Assembly: GCA_031216445.1 (NCBI GenBank)
Contig: CM062214.1
Span: forward strand, 11,835,501 to 11,899,500
Direction of reading: 5' to 3'
DNA: 64,000 nt
DNA from: Lateolabrax maculatus
Lineage: Eukaryota > Chordata > Actinopteri > Acropomatiformes > Lateolabracidae
This document shows positions 11,721 to 23,779 of this stretch, piece after piece. Position 1 is the first letter of the stretch. Each line of letters starts with the position of its first letter. The notes beneath the pieces were generated by a model. That model did not search any database and was not told the DNA's origin. It saw only the letters and a list, made by a program, of their open reading frames with translations. Made by a program: the position numbers and the translations under genes.

Positions 11721-12342
11721 GGACATGCATGAGAACTTCAGCACCAAATACAATGCCCACACTCGGAGAAGTAACCTCAGCACCCATGTCCACCTCCCAC
11801 TTCTTCCGGAATAAACCCCCTTTGCTCTCCCACCCTGGGGACCCTTTTCCCCTCTCCCCCAAAACGGCCCTCACCCCTCCTACTCCACAGATCCCCGACC
11901 AATCCTCCCTCTGCATGTGTGCTGCTACCCACTGCTCAGCCTATCCCATCCCGAAGAGCCCAGCTGATAGACCCCTACAGCTAGTTTTGTTTACCTCACC
12001 CACTTGTCCAGCGGAACACACAACAATCCCCCTTCATTGCATGTTTGTCAGCCCCCTTTTCAGAACTAAAAGAGGAGAGAGAGATGGGGTGGGGGGGGGG
12101 GTTACAAAACAAAAACGAAAGGAAACAATTAAATTGCCCCTCCTCCCCATGAACTCTGTGCTAGCGGTTTCCCAGCTCTAGATTCTGTGAACTAACTTGG
12201 AGGCCTGTAAAGTGGCCCATTATTCTAGTAGCGGTGGCGTGTTCCAAGAGCGGCTTGCCTCAATGGCTGATGAACACAGAAAGGTTTTTGTTAGAGGGTT
12301 TTGGCTCACCACATTATGCACTGGTTAATTAGGAGCTGCATC

Positions 12343-12343
12343 C

Positions 12344-12388
<45 letters not shown>
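12343..12388. repeat. (TCTA)n tetranucleotide microsatellite
   Basis: About eleven uninterrupted copies. Confidence 0.97.
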
Positions 12389-14315
12389 GAATCTAGACAT
12401 TGACCTTTATATGTCTAAGAATATATTTAGTAAACATGAGCTTATTTATGACATAATAGTTTATGTATAATGGTTTATTTGCAGTGATGTCAAGCCAAGA
12501 TTATGAATTGACCTTCCATCTGAAAAATCATTACTTAGATTTATTTAGTAAATTCATATCAGGTTTACATACCACACACTTTACAGAATCCCGTTGTATC
12601 CAGATGGATCCAAACATCACTGGGAATCCTGGTTCCTCTTATTGTATGAGGATTACAGTGAACCAGGATTTCAGGGAATTTGGGTTGTATGTCTTAAATC
12701 TCGACTGAAGGGGGTTTACCATCCTCTGAGCAGGCTAAGATGAGTGTGCTCTGGGGATTTGGCTGAGACTGGGATCAAACAGTGGAAATGTGTTGAAAAT
12801 ACTTTTGCCCGGAGGTTCTGATAATGATTGACTGTGACTATAAGCAGGCTGTCATAATTAGGCGATGAAAAAAGCCTAAGCCAGCGCATTCACTCTGAAT
12901 GGCATTCCACTGCTGTGTGTGACTGAAGAAATATTTACATAGTTTGACAAAGTATGCAACGAATAATGACGTGGAAAGAAAAACAATGAGCTGGGGAGCA
13001 GCAGGGGTCCCTCTGTAACGGCAGTCAGTAATAGGCAATGGTAAGCTCTTATTTTTGCAGTATTAAAGGGATATACAGTAAGAAAATCACTCCTGGCTCA
13101 TGTAGTTCTGAAAGAAACAGTGTCAATGAAGTGGTCCTGAAAGGAAAGCAGGCTAGTACAGCGTTAGAGGCCTGAAGTCTTACTTAGAGCTTACAGCACA
13201 GACTCAAGTTTTGCTTTTCTAAAAGGCTACAAAAGTAATTGTTTAAAGACAAACCAAACGTCTAGTATCCCTTTCAGTCTTTGTCTTTGCAGATTTATTC
13301 CATGATATTTTCACTTCACGCATCATTGAATTTGTTGATTAAAATTCTGTTTGCTACACTAAAACAGTTGGCCAACACCATGTTTTCATGCTCCAAAGGT
13401 TTCGTTAGTATTATGTGTGCTTTGGTGTTATCTGCATCTGCTGAAAATATGTTGTCTGTCAGGACATTTAGTTGATACAATATATTCTTATAGCAATGAT
13501 ATGTTGTATAGACATGTGAGAAAGACAATGAGAAAGAAAAACAGAGAAAAAAGGAGGGAGAAACAGTGAAAGAGAGAGTGTAATGAGGAAGAGAGATGCA
13601 TACTGTACACACAGTGAAACAGAAGAAGTGAGAGACTGACAGCTCTGTCACACTTCCCTGCTTTCCTGATATGCTTCCCCATTGTATTCTGGTCATCCTT
13701 GATGTGATGTGTTTTCCTCAGTGCAGATACACAGACAAGTGTTGTTATTAGGAAAATGCATAATTCATACAGGGAGTATTTGCATCATATACGTCTTTTC
13801 AACTAGATAATAGTCATACCTTTCAGAAATGTGTCTACATATGTTTCAACGTATGTTTATGTAATAAACAAAGCATGACATCCAGCCACTACTTACCAAA
13901 TGGCCCATATCACAAAAACACAAGAGTAATTTAAACCAAGAAATACTGTATGAAATTAGTTGTAAATAGGTAAGTAGGAATTTCTTTTGGTTGCATAGAG
14001 CGCAGCCAGTGCAATTTGCAGCAATGGCTGCAAGATCTACAGTATACAGCTACTTTACTTTTAGTGCTTTTGTCTAAGGTGAACTGTACTGGATATAGAA
14101 CATTTCTTAGCATGAATAAACTATTTATTTGGCTACCCTACCATTACTACATTTTCATGCTAATTTTATTATTAATTTTATTAATCACGTGAGCTGTCAT
14201 TTGTTTTGTTTGAGACATGTCCCAACACACCTTATAGCCACAAAAAAAATGTAGTTTGAATATCAGCCTTTACGGTTTGGTGAGTCATGTGCTAGAAACG
14301 TGTAGGTGTATTTGT

Positions 14316-14402
14316 GTGTGTCTGTGGGTGTGTGTGTGTGTGCGTGTGTGTGTGTGCCCGGCCTAGCTGGCTGATGTAATGAGCTGTGTGTGTGTGTGTG
14401 TG
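14316..14402. repeat. Interrupted (GT)n microsatellite
   Basis: Two GT blocks (14316-14356 and 14385-14402) separated by unique sequence. Confidence 0.9.
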
Positions 14403-14639
14403 CAGGAATGCCCTTTCTGTCAACACTGCGGGGTGGTGTGAGGAGAGCGGGGCATGGCCCCACTGCTGCAGGCTGCGCTCGTCCCTACAGACTCCAGTGT
14501 TTAATTAGTGAGGGAACATCCATCCTCCTTAGTCCTCTTATTGGCAAATCTGGAGTGAGACCGTAACCCCCTCAACCCGCCTCGGATACCACAGGACTGG
14601 ACCAACTGAGATTTATGACCACAGACAACAGTTCAAAAT

Positions 14640-14642
<3 letters not shown>

Positions 14643-14672
<30 letters not shown>
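14643..14672. repeat. (GT)n microsatellite
   Basis: About 30 bases of uninterrupted GT. Confidence 0.95.
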
Positions 14673-14673
<1 letters not shown>

Positions 14674-15117
14674 GTTGAGATGTGTGTTAGACAGTGGGTG
14701 TAAGTGCATGTATCATCTACATATATTTAAATTTGAGAGTGTGGCAGGTGAGTCTAGTGATGTATGAAACGTGATTTGCGCAGTAATCCCATTTCCCAGG
14801 GCCAGCTGCCCAACACAGATGTCAGCTCTTAATGTATCCACAGATAACCTGATAACACAGAAGCGCTTCATATACTGTATATGTAGTGACATGCTCCATC
14901 TCATCCTCCACTTCAATTGATTGCTTTAATCTGAGCCTTTCTCTCCACCTTTACTTATTTTATCATCTGTGTGCCATTCCATTCCTTTGTCTCCATCCTT
15001 ACCTTCAGCCACACCTTCCCTTTTTTTTCCACCCCCCCCCCCTTTTTTCCTCACCCTTCCCCCATACATTGTTACACATTGTTACCCCCCATCTGTCTAC
15101 TATACGCCGCTCTCTCT

Positions 15118-15120
<3 letters not shown>

Positions 15121-15148
<28 letters not shown>
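15121..15148. repeat. Poly(C) tract
   Basis: 28 consecutive C. Such length is unusual and prone to assembly error. Confidence 0.9.
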
Positions 15149-15149
<1 letters not shown>

Positions 15150-15184
15150 TCAGCGGGTATACCATAGCTGTGGTTGTAGTAGGG

Positions 15185-15380
15185 GGTGGGGTGGTCCTGC
15201 CTTACTGGCAGATTTAATGAGCTCCTGTGGGGATCGGACCAAAGCCATCAAAAGCTGCGTGCTGCTATATCCAGATCTGTTAAACAGATGCGCCTTTGCT
15301 AATGACAGTAGCATCGCTTCATATGCAGCCGGCATGAACGCAGGAGCAGCTATAGGGGGAAAGCGATGAGAGATGAGTGT
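15185..15380. promoter_or_regulatory. Candidate regulatory island in slc1a2 intron 1
   Basis: Balanced-composition block right after the poly(C) tract, with CAGATCTG and CAGATG E-boxes, TTTGCTAATGA and ATATGCAG (POU-like words), and no coding signal. Such density is common in vertebrate conserved enhancers; conservation was not tested. Confidence 0.3.
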
Positions 15381-18300
15381 CTGCAATACTGTAGGTATGG
15401 GACCCTTCATCTGATGGAGGAGGTTGTGGGGAGGTACAGTGGGAAAATCACACAGACTATGGATGAGCTTCTTTTCTGCACTGACCTTTCATCTGTGCAG
15501 CTTTAGGAAAAAGCTGGCAGCTGGGGATAGGGAATACTGGACAGCAGTAATAAAATCCTTTTGTCTGCAGCTTTGAAGGACGGCACTGAAAACATAGCAT
15601 CACAGTTAAGACTCTCAGAACATGATGGAGGAAAGTGTCAGAGTTAAAAAGCCGAGACATGTAATATGAATGGCACAGAATTTGGGAGTTGTTCACTTTG
15701 AATGCAAAAAAAAAGAAAAAAAAAAAAAAAAAACAGAAAAGAGGAGATCTAAAGGTGGAGGTGGAGAGGGAAACATGAGTATTTGATTATATCTGAGTGC
15801 CACACTGTAGCTTCGGGTGTTAAGTGGACTGCGGTTGGATTTGATGCCATCAAACTAAATCTCTCTGCAAATATTATCCAGATGAATGGGAAGCACCCAA
15901 TTCAGCCCTATAACCACCACTCCCCAGCATAATAGGCTGTTAGCACATAATTACAGTGGGATTGGTCACATCTGAGAGACCTATGCAGACCTACAACACT
16001 AGCCTCAGGATTCCCAGAGGCTCTCTCTAATGACCGCCTCATTATGGACACAAAGAGTTGTGCCAAACAAAGGGAAACCTTAGAGGATGCTGAGGGAGAG
16101 GCACGTACAGTATGGTTCAATCATGCGTTGCCAGGTTGCTGATGCACCCTGATTGTGAAATAGAATGGTAAAAGTGAAAAATGTGATGAAGGCATAAGAA
16201 CAGTGTGTTGACAAGAGTTACAGTGTTATAGCTGTCGCATACAGTGTATAAAGCCTTTAGTAAATTGTTGCACATGATGGACAGTAACCAAAGACTAAAC
16301 TGGTTTTCTTTAGTAGAATTGTTATAGCAAAACACAAAGACTCAGCTATCTGCCAAATAAGGAAGAGTTGCTCTCAGTGGTCGAAGTATGTGGGTGTGTG
16401 AAAACTTTATCCGTCTACAGTATGTGGAATAGTGTTAAATGCAAATCCTTTGACACTAGTGGTAGCTTCAGTGCTGGAATGCAGCATGCAAACCTTAGGA
16501 TCACCTAGGATCAGTTGTGGTAAAAGCACACGTCTGAGATTGTGTCACTGACCGTGGTACTGAATGGCTGCCCTGCTACCCCATATCAGTTTGGAAGTGT
16601 TAACTCTTCAAGACCAGATTGCCAAAACGCAGTCATGGTAGCCCTTAATAATCACTCAGAGAATGAGGTATTAAACTGGCCAATAGTAGGTAATATTTAT
16701 TTATTTATTCTAAGTATTTACCACTGCAACTAAAATACACAGGATATGTCGACTTTAATGGCACAATTTGTAACATTTTATAAGAAATATAAGAAAATGT
16801 AAAAAAGTTACAAACTCGACAAAATCTTCACCCATAAAAGCATTTTTACCATCAATTCAAAATGTTAGTTTGAAGGTATTTACGTTTTCAATAGTCCATG
16901 TTTCATTAAGTCGTTAACAGGAGTTAAAGCAAAAACTATCTGTTATATTGCAATTGTTGATAGCTGTAAGTGGACTGATTCTGTACACATATTATACTGC
17001 AAAATAAAGAGTTTCTTTCATTTCTATAGAATAACCAAACTCCAATAATATATTGCTAACGACATGTTTAAATGACCATTAATATTACAGAATCTTTTGT
17101 TTGTTCTCTATTAGTTGATTAGCTATTTCATTCAGTCCAAAAACAGTGAGTGACACCATGGAATTGACTCAAGTGAATACCAGCAAAGATGTGCAGCTCT
17201 GTGGGCTCCGTGCCAGTCTTTGATCAGACTGTATTCTCACTCCAGGGTTCACTTGGAAGCGGGTCAAGACAGCTGTCAAGTGGACCACTGAGTGACTCTG
17301 CACATCTACAATTCTGTGGGGGTCACTCACTTAAATTAACCAAATCAAGAAGATATGAGATTGGTTCGCCTACACTGATATTGCCAGTAACAGCTGATAT
17401 AGGAACTCCAACGTTAAGTAGATTGAGAACTGGCTAAGATACATGAACACTTAGTGGACACACACACATACACACATTTGAAGGATTGTTTTGCAGATCA
17501 GTGCCAGATATGAAACATAAGAAGGTATTTTTCCATCTTCAAACATTAGTCTCCAAGAGATGATATGACTGAGAAACTGGTGGGTAAATTCCATTTGGGC
17601 AGTTGCTTTAGAAATGTCTACTAGGAATAACATGAAAGCTCAGTGTTGATTGTGGTTTGGAATTTGGGGTTGAATCTACTCAAAGTTTTTCCATTGTCTC
17701 TCTACTCATATGAAATATTGTTTCTTAGCAAGCAGCACTCTTAGAGGGTCTTCTCTGTTTTTTTTAGCTACTGAAGAACACTGATGATACACTGCTGATT
17801 AAATAATCTGCATTTGCATGACAGTCCACACATCTCTATCACTATCTACCACTGAATGCATTCATCCTGACAACCTTCTAGAGATTCATAATTGAGAGGC
17901 GTATAGTGACAAAGCTCCCCTTTCTTCAGATGATGGAATTTATCTTCCACTTCCTATGCGCAGCACAACCTGAAGTGTTTGCTTGACTGGGGGGGGGGGT
18001 GGTGTGGTGCTTTTTCACAGCTCCTAGGCAGCCAGTATGTGTGAGCCCATTTCTTCCCACTGCATGGCAAGTGGCTGTGAGGCCCAGAGGGGCCAGATAT
18101 ATCCGGAGCTTGGCGCAGCTCCAGTTGTCTTTACCTCACAGTATATTGTGATGATTCGGTCATGAGAACGGGCATCGGGCATCGGGCCCCTCTAGAGACC
18201 AGTGGGAAACTTGTATTCTCATTTACATCTTCCTCTATGCTATCGCAACAACCTGAATTAGGCAAGTATAACCACACAACTGGTCACTAATGCAGACTTT

Positions 18301-18654
18301 TTAATTATTATGTAAGCATATGCGGTGGAAGGTAGAGTGGCATTGTATGGCACTGTCACAGGACAGTAATTCATTCAATTATCCAGCATGGACACTAAGA
18401 AGAAGCTCTTAAAAATGTCCTGTGAAGTTTCTAAAGTTTTTGAATGGTTCGTTACTATTTTTATATGAAATTAAATTAACTACAATTCTCTTTAGTGAGG
18501 TTAATATATAATGTGTCTATCTGTTTGCTGATCTTTCAAGCGTTACCCCATCTTTATATGGTGTGTGTGCATGCTATGTGTTTGTATGCTGGGTGTGTGT
18601 TTGTGTGGCTGTGCGCTTCCTCTTTCCCCTTCATCCCCTTCTCTCTAAGCTGCA

Positions 18655-18780
18655 GAGTGTTGCTAGGACAACCCCTCGTGGTCCTTGCTGCATCGCAGTG
18701 GTCCTCAATGCCAGCACTCAGGGAACCTCCTCGCACTGGGAAGGCAGCATAAAATCGGGATAATCGCCGTCGATTATGGG
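18655..18780. promoter_or_regulatory. Candidate regulatory island with RFX-like X-box and homeodomain palindrome
   Basis: GTTGCTAGGACAAC at 18659-18672 is close to the palindromic RFX X-box. 87 bp on is a perfect 7-bp inverted repeat, ATAATCG-CCGT-CGATTAT (18760-18777), containing two TAAT-type half-sites. The surroundings are non-repetitive. Confidence 0.3.
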
Positions 18781-20214
18781 ACACAATAGGCTGCCGCTTC
18801 TGAAAGATTCATTCATCCTGGAAAAAGAGACTGTGGAGGGGGAAAGAGAAAGGGGCGCCTTGGTCCCTCCGCTGCTCTCCCACGGTGGGCACAGGCATGA
18901 CATCAGTGGCCTGAAAGAACTGGCATTCTGGACATGCCCACTGCCCTCCACCCCCTCGCTATACCCTCATACCCCCTCCCATTTGAACCCCCTCCCTTCT
19001 TTTCTCGCCCCTGCCAGTTTGGATGCAGCGCTTGGCCGGGCAAGTTGGGGCCACTGCCACTGTTTGCGTGTGAAACAAAGCCCCTCAGAAGGAAGAGAGA
19101 GGAAGCAGAGAGCTTCACATGGTACCAGCCAAAAGCAAGGATGGCTGCCTCAGCCTTCCCCTCACAGGCCCCTCTTTTGGCTGAGAGGTGCTGGTGTGAC
19201 CCCAGTACCCCTTTCTCCCCTAGTGTCCCTCTTACACCCACTGTAACCCCTTCTTCTCTGTCCCACTTTCTCGCTCCCTTCCCCAAAACGCTCCCTCTTC
19301 CCTGAGAGGGCCCTTTGAATGAGTATGACATGTCAAGGGATTTAGGATGAGTGATTTCTCATGACACAACCTTTGCCGACAGAGATGGGATTCCTCTGGC
19401 TTTTGTTGTGCAGTTGGTCATTTGTCTGAAGAGGAAATAGCGTTCCAACACATTTCCCTAATTAGAATAATGTGATACTGCTCAATAAGATGTGAAGTCT
19501 CATGCTGCTGGGAGACTAGAGGGAAATCAGCGTGACACCGTCCTCACATGAATCATGTTGGTCATTTGTGCTTTGGAGTTCAGCGCTTTGGAGTTTTATT
19601 GAATAGTGGGGATCCATAAATCTATATGTTGGAGTTTGTGTGACTTGAATGTGTGGACCTTATTTTGCCCAGCTTCCCTTTTTTTAATTATTATTAATTT
19701 TTTATTATTGCGGACATTATATACATATGTAACTGTTAGTTATTTGAATCGAATGTTATTTAGGACTGGCTTTGTCTGGCATAACCATTTACAGAGATCT
19801 AAATATACCTCGTAATATATGCTCCTGGACAACTGTTGCTCACGAGTGACATAATATGTTTTAGCGTGAGTACCGAGAGAAGTTAACATTAACCTCTCAT
19901 CTGCTGTCCATCAAGATGACCTCAATGCCCCAAAACGGCAACAGTATGGACATTAAATCTTCCATTTGTCATTCCTTTGTCCTTTATTTTCCTCTCAACA
20001 AAAGGGCTCCTTCTAAAGCCCTACTGACTGCATTGTGCCATTAGCAGGCATCATTGTGCTCATCTCCAGTAGCCTGGCCATTCCCTCGCTATTCCATGAA
20101 GCTGGATGAGTCTGGGAGTGTGCTTTCTAGGGGATTACAGTGTCAAGGGAATGGAGGGTCCTTGAGGGATTTGACTCTTAAGCTCAGATATAAACTCCTC
20201 CCTCCACTTCTTCG

Positions 20215-20246
20215 TTTTATTTATTTATTTATTTATTTATTTATTT
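20215..20246. repeat. (TTTA)n microsatellite
   Basis: About eight uninterrupted copies. Confidence 0.95.
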
Positions 20247-21050
20247 CTAGGTTTGTTGGATGTGTGTGAGTGTGCTCTGTGCGTATGCTTTGGTGTGTAG
20301 CTGGTTGTGGGTGGGGGTGGTGGTGGTCAGGGGGTGGGGGCTAAGGGGGGGGGTTGCAGACATCAAGATGGGGCAATTCAGGTTGCTGTGACTGGGTCTG
20401 TCGTCTGGGCTGTGTTGACTCTCTCCTCTCTGGATGCTTTGGAAGTGCTTGTGGACAGCTGAGAGCTGCTAGCTGTCAGCAGAGCTCTGGTGTTTTACCT
20501 GGGACCTTATCTGCTGACATCTGGAAACATTTTTGGATGGAGCAGTCGCGATCCTACTAACAATTTCTTGCGCTGATTCACTCTCACATACCAAAGGCTG
20601 GAGATTTGATCCTGGTCAATGTATATAGCCCTTACCTCAACTCCATCAGAAATGAAGTAAGTACAATGCATCCCATTTACACTTCCGGACACAATACTTT
20701 TACTCCTTTCTACTTTTTCTGCTCATTCACTTCAGTCACAAAATGAAGTAACTCTAAAGCTTAAAAGTTGTTATTTTTTAAAGCCCATCAGCAGAAAATA
20801 TGAGGGAACTTTTCTAACTTCTCGGGTGCGTGCTGTAAGCGACTAGGGAATTATAATTTGGGAGAATTTGAACATATTTCAGTTAAGATTGTATATCACC
20901 TGGGTTGACACCAGGTGTTGTTTTATTAAGACCTTCATTAATTCTCCATGGCTTTACGGTCCTGTAATGCAATTAATCTGACTAAGCCTTCGGCCAAGAT
21001 TAACCGGTTTATAAAATGATCCCATTAGAGATGGCAGAAACTGTGTACAG

Positions 21051-21074
21051 TGTGTGTGTGTGTGTGTGTGTGTG
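21051..21074. repeat. (GT)n microsatellite
   Basis: About 24 bases of GT. Confidence 0.9.
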
Positions 21075-23639
21075 TACACGTGCATCTGTGTGTATCTGTA
21101 TGTGGATTTCATGACTTTTAAATCATGAGGTTCTGTTCTGACTTTTTAGTCATAGACACATACTTTATGAGTGGCTCTTAACATCCTAGTGACTATTTTT
21201 GGATTCACAGTTTCTAAAAGAAGCAGCTCAGGTCAATGCTGAAAACTCTGAATCTTAATATCTTGGAATTATTCCTTAGGCCAGCAAGAATTATTCGAAG
21301 CTCACGTCATGTTAATGAAAGCTCAAATTTTGCACAGCAAGGAATTTTCCATCCAGTAAAATGATTCTGTAAACATAACAAAACACATTGTTATTTCTTA
21401 CTGTTTGAAATGGTAGTTTTCTGCTGTAGCTGATTACGCTTGCTAAACATTTCATTTTCATCTATTATTGGGTCACACATCCCTACTGCTTCACCGGTCT
21501 CTGACTTGGTGAGAGAAGCGCTAATGAGAGGATCATGACAGAATAATATCCGACCTCTGTGACGTCTAACGTCTGCTCCCTCTCTCTTAGTGCTAAAAAT
21601 AATGAAAATGGAGAGAAAAGGGTGAAAATCCAATTAATTGCATTCATCACTCTTCTGGAATGGGATTACATGGTAATGCTCATTTTTCTGCGTTTTTATT
21701 TCTGGGGTTTTACTAATTCATTCAGCTTTGATCTTAAGTATGAGATAATGCAGAGGTAGAGTGAAATGGCGGCTACTGTTCGCCTGCTGTTTGCATGTAT
21801 TTTCTGTATTTCACACTTCACTTTGAAATTAATACGAGGAGATTGGACTGGTCCATCTGTGTGTCTGGAAGCTGACCATTTGGTCTTCCTATAGCCAAGC
21901 TTGCACCACAGCAATACACAAAGCTGGGGGAGGTGTGTGTAAATGTGTGAGTCTTTGTGTGTGCGTGCTCATGTGGAATTATTAGTGACCACTTACACAA
22001 CAACAATAACGCCATAAGAGTCTTTTCTTGCAAGGAAGTTTTCCAATCGCGGCCTATTCATTTGAGCTCTCTGTCTTGTCTTTGATCAAGTGTCAGCTTT
22101 GAAAAAAACTTGACAGCCAACATGATTAATATCTCTGAACTTTTATGACTTCATCATGGACTGTTGGGGGAGGATATGAAGACAAAAAAAAATAATAAAA
22201 AAAGACACTTCACCATTGAGGCTTCCATTTGTGAGTTTTAGGCCATGAACCCCAGGGGTGAGGTGAAAGGTCAGAGTCACATTATTTCTTCTTTGCTTTT
22301 CTTTGCAATTCATCACAGCAGACGTTTGCATGGGCTTATTGGTGATGAATAGCAACACAGAGACATTTCTATTTCCTCATAGACAAAAACGATGTCAAAC
22401 CGAGTAAGACAATTTGATAGATTATTCCTGCAACTTGTTGAGGAGATGATGATTATAAAGGTTTCTCATTCTCAGCCACTTCGACAGAGCTATTGAACAC
22501 CTGCCTAACTGGCATGTGACAGACACAGCTGGCTCTCTTCTCACTGACAAACTCATTCATACCTCGACGGGACTGCAGGAAACTGCTCTGTGTCGCCTAT
22601 AATGGGAAATCACTCCATTCAATTAGTTAGGCTGCGTGACTGAGCCCCCTGTTCATACAATTGTATTTGAGGTTTTGCATGATTCTAAATTAACTGTCAC
22701 ACAATCATAACTAACAAAGAGAATGTATAGTGGATGGAAGTCTTAGCAGGAAATATGTTTGCTCCTCCTCTCTGTAATTCATCAAAGATTTGCTCTGGCA
22801 AGTTGACATCTGTTTCACAGTTTCATTGGTGCCTTAAATGGATATCTGTAGACATTCACCAGGGCATCTTTGTCTGTGGTTGTCTACGCAAAAGCATATG
22901 CATGGCATGATACAGTATTTTGAATCGTAATGTGTCCATAATGTAACTGGGTTTGAAATCTGAAAAATACAGTCTGTTTGTTCCGTGTATGTTAATGTAG
23001 TGCATATAACATACATTTAATTTATACCATTTCTTTATGCATGATAAAGTTATTACAGTCAGTCAACAATTACACAGCGCCTATAAATTCTCACAAGACC
23101 CCAGACAATTATTATTTATCAAAATACAGAGAAACTTTGTTACATAAATCTCTAACAAAATGCTGTACTTAAGAGATGCACAGATTTTCAGTTTTTAATA
23201 AACTGACTTGAGATGCTACGTGTCTGAAGTATCGCCCAAAGGACTGCAATTTTACAAGCAGCAGCTTGTAGTCGGCTTCCATCTGTTGGATGCTATAGTA
23301 ACCATGAACAGTGTTGGAGTGACAGCTTGGCAACACACTTGAACTCTACAGTACAACCTTTTTGAACAGTTTTCTTTTTAACTATATTATGATTTTCAAA
23401 TACACTATGCAAATCATTTATATATTATGGTGCTGTATTTTATTGAAGAGTAAACATGATGCCTTGTTCTCTTTTAGCAGTGACCACACATGACATAACA
23501 TGATCACGTGATATATACTGATTAATAATGCTGTATGGCAAGGGTTGAATAAAAGGGTTCAGGGTTAGGGGTAAGGATGGTGATGATGGTTTTGTAAATA
23601 TAAATTGTGTTTAATTTGTTCTTTCTCTTTCTGTCACAG

Positions 23640-23779
23640 TGCCAACAGTATGCCTAAACAAGTTGAGGTGAGGATGCACGAGAGTCACCTGGAGCCCATT
23701 GAGGCCAGGCCTCAGTCCAAATGTGCCAAAATCTGCTCCAAGCTGTTCAAGAACCTTCTGCTCACACTCACCGTCCTCG
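23640..23779 (+). CDS. slc1a2: slc1a2 exon 2 (first coding exon)
   Basis: The acceptor is a pyrimidine-rich tract ending CACAG at 23639. Ten untranslated bases precede the ATG at 23650. It encodes residues 1-43 plus one base of Gly44 (MPKQVEVRM...LLTLTVL) and ends at a GTAAGA donor. The reading frame stays open upstream of the ATG (Ala-Asn-Ser), which matches the mammalian ANN before MPKQ, so an upstream coding exon ending in phase 2 cannot be excluded. Confidence 0.93.

Larger units (their letters stand above)
5437..23639 (+). other. slc1a2: Very long first intron of slc1a2
   Basis: Assuming exon 1 ends at 5436, this 18.2-kb stretch has no recognisable exon. It holds microsatellites (6526-6583, 12343-12388, 14316-14402, 14643-14672, 15121-15148, 20215-20246, 21051-21074), a dispersed repeat at about 9885-10140, and islands of more balanced composition at 11525-11720, 15185-15380 and 18655-18780 that could be regulatory. 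Open frames of 120-160 codons in it are low-complexity or shadow frames. A long first intron is also typical of mammalian SLC1A2. Confidence 0.6.

Noticed and set aside
11729..12181. 150-codon plus-strand frame
   Set aside because: C-rich, low-complexity frame ending in a poly(G) stretch, with no exon signals or recognised motif.
12343..12388. Regular short tandem units that could be mistaken for a CRISPR-like array
   Set aside because: It is a plain TCTA microsatellite with no spacers, in a vertebrate genome.
13048..13277. Possible MITE with AAAGGGATA/TATCCCTTT ends
   Set aside because: Only about nine bases match inverted, too short to claim terminal repeats.
13316..13696. 126-codon minus-strand frame rich in Phe, Ser, Leu and Cys
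   Set aside because: It derives from GA-rich DNA read on the opposite strand; no motif, no splice context.
18776..19331. Long frames (156 codons plus, 142 codons minus) in slc1a2 intron 1
   Set aside because: Composition is Pro/Ser/Leu-rich from C-rich DNA, both strands are open together, and there is no family resemblance.
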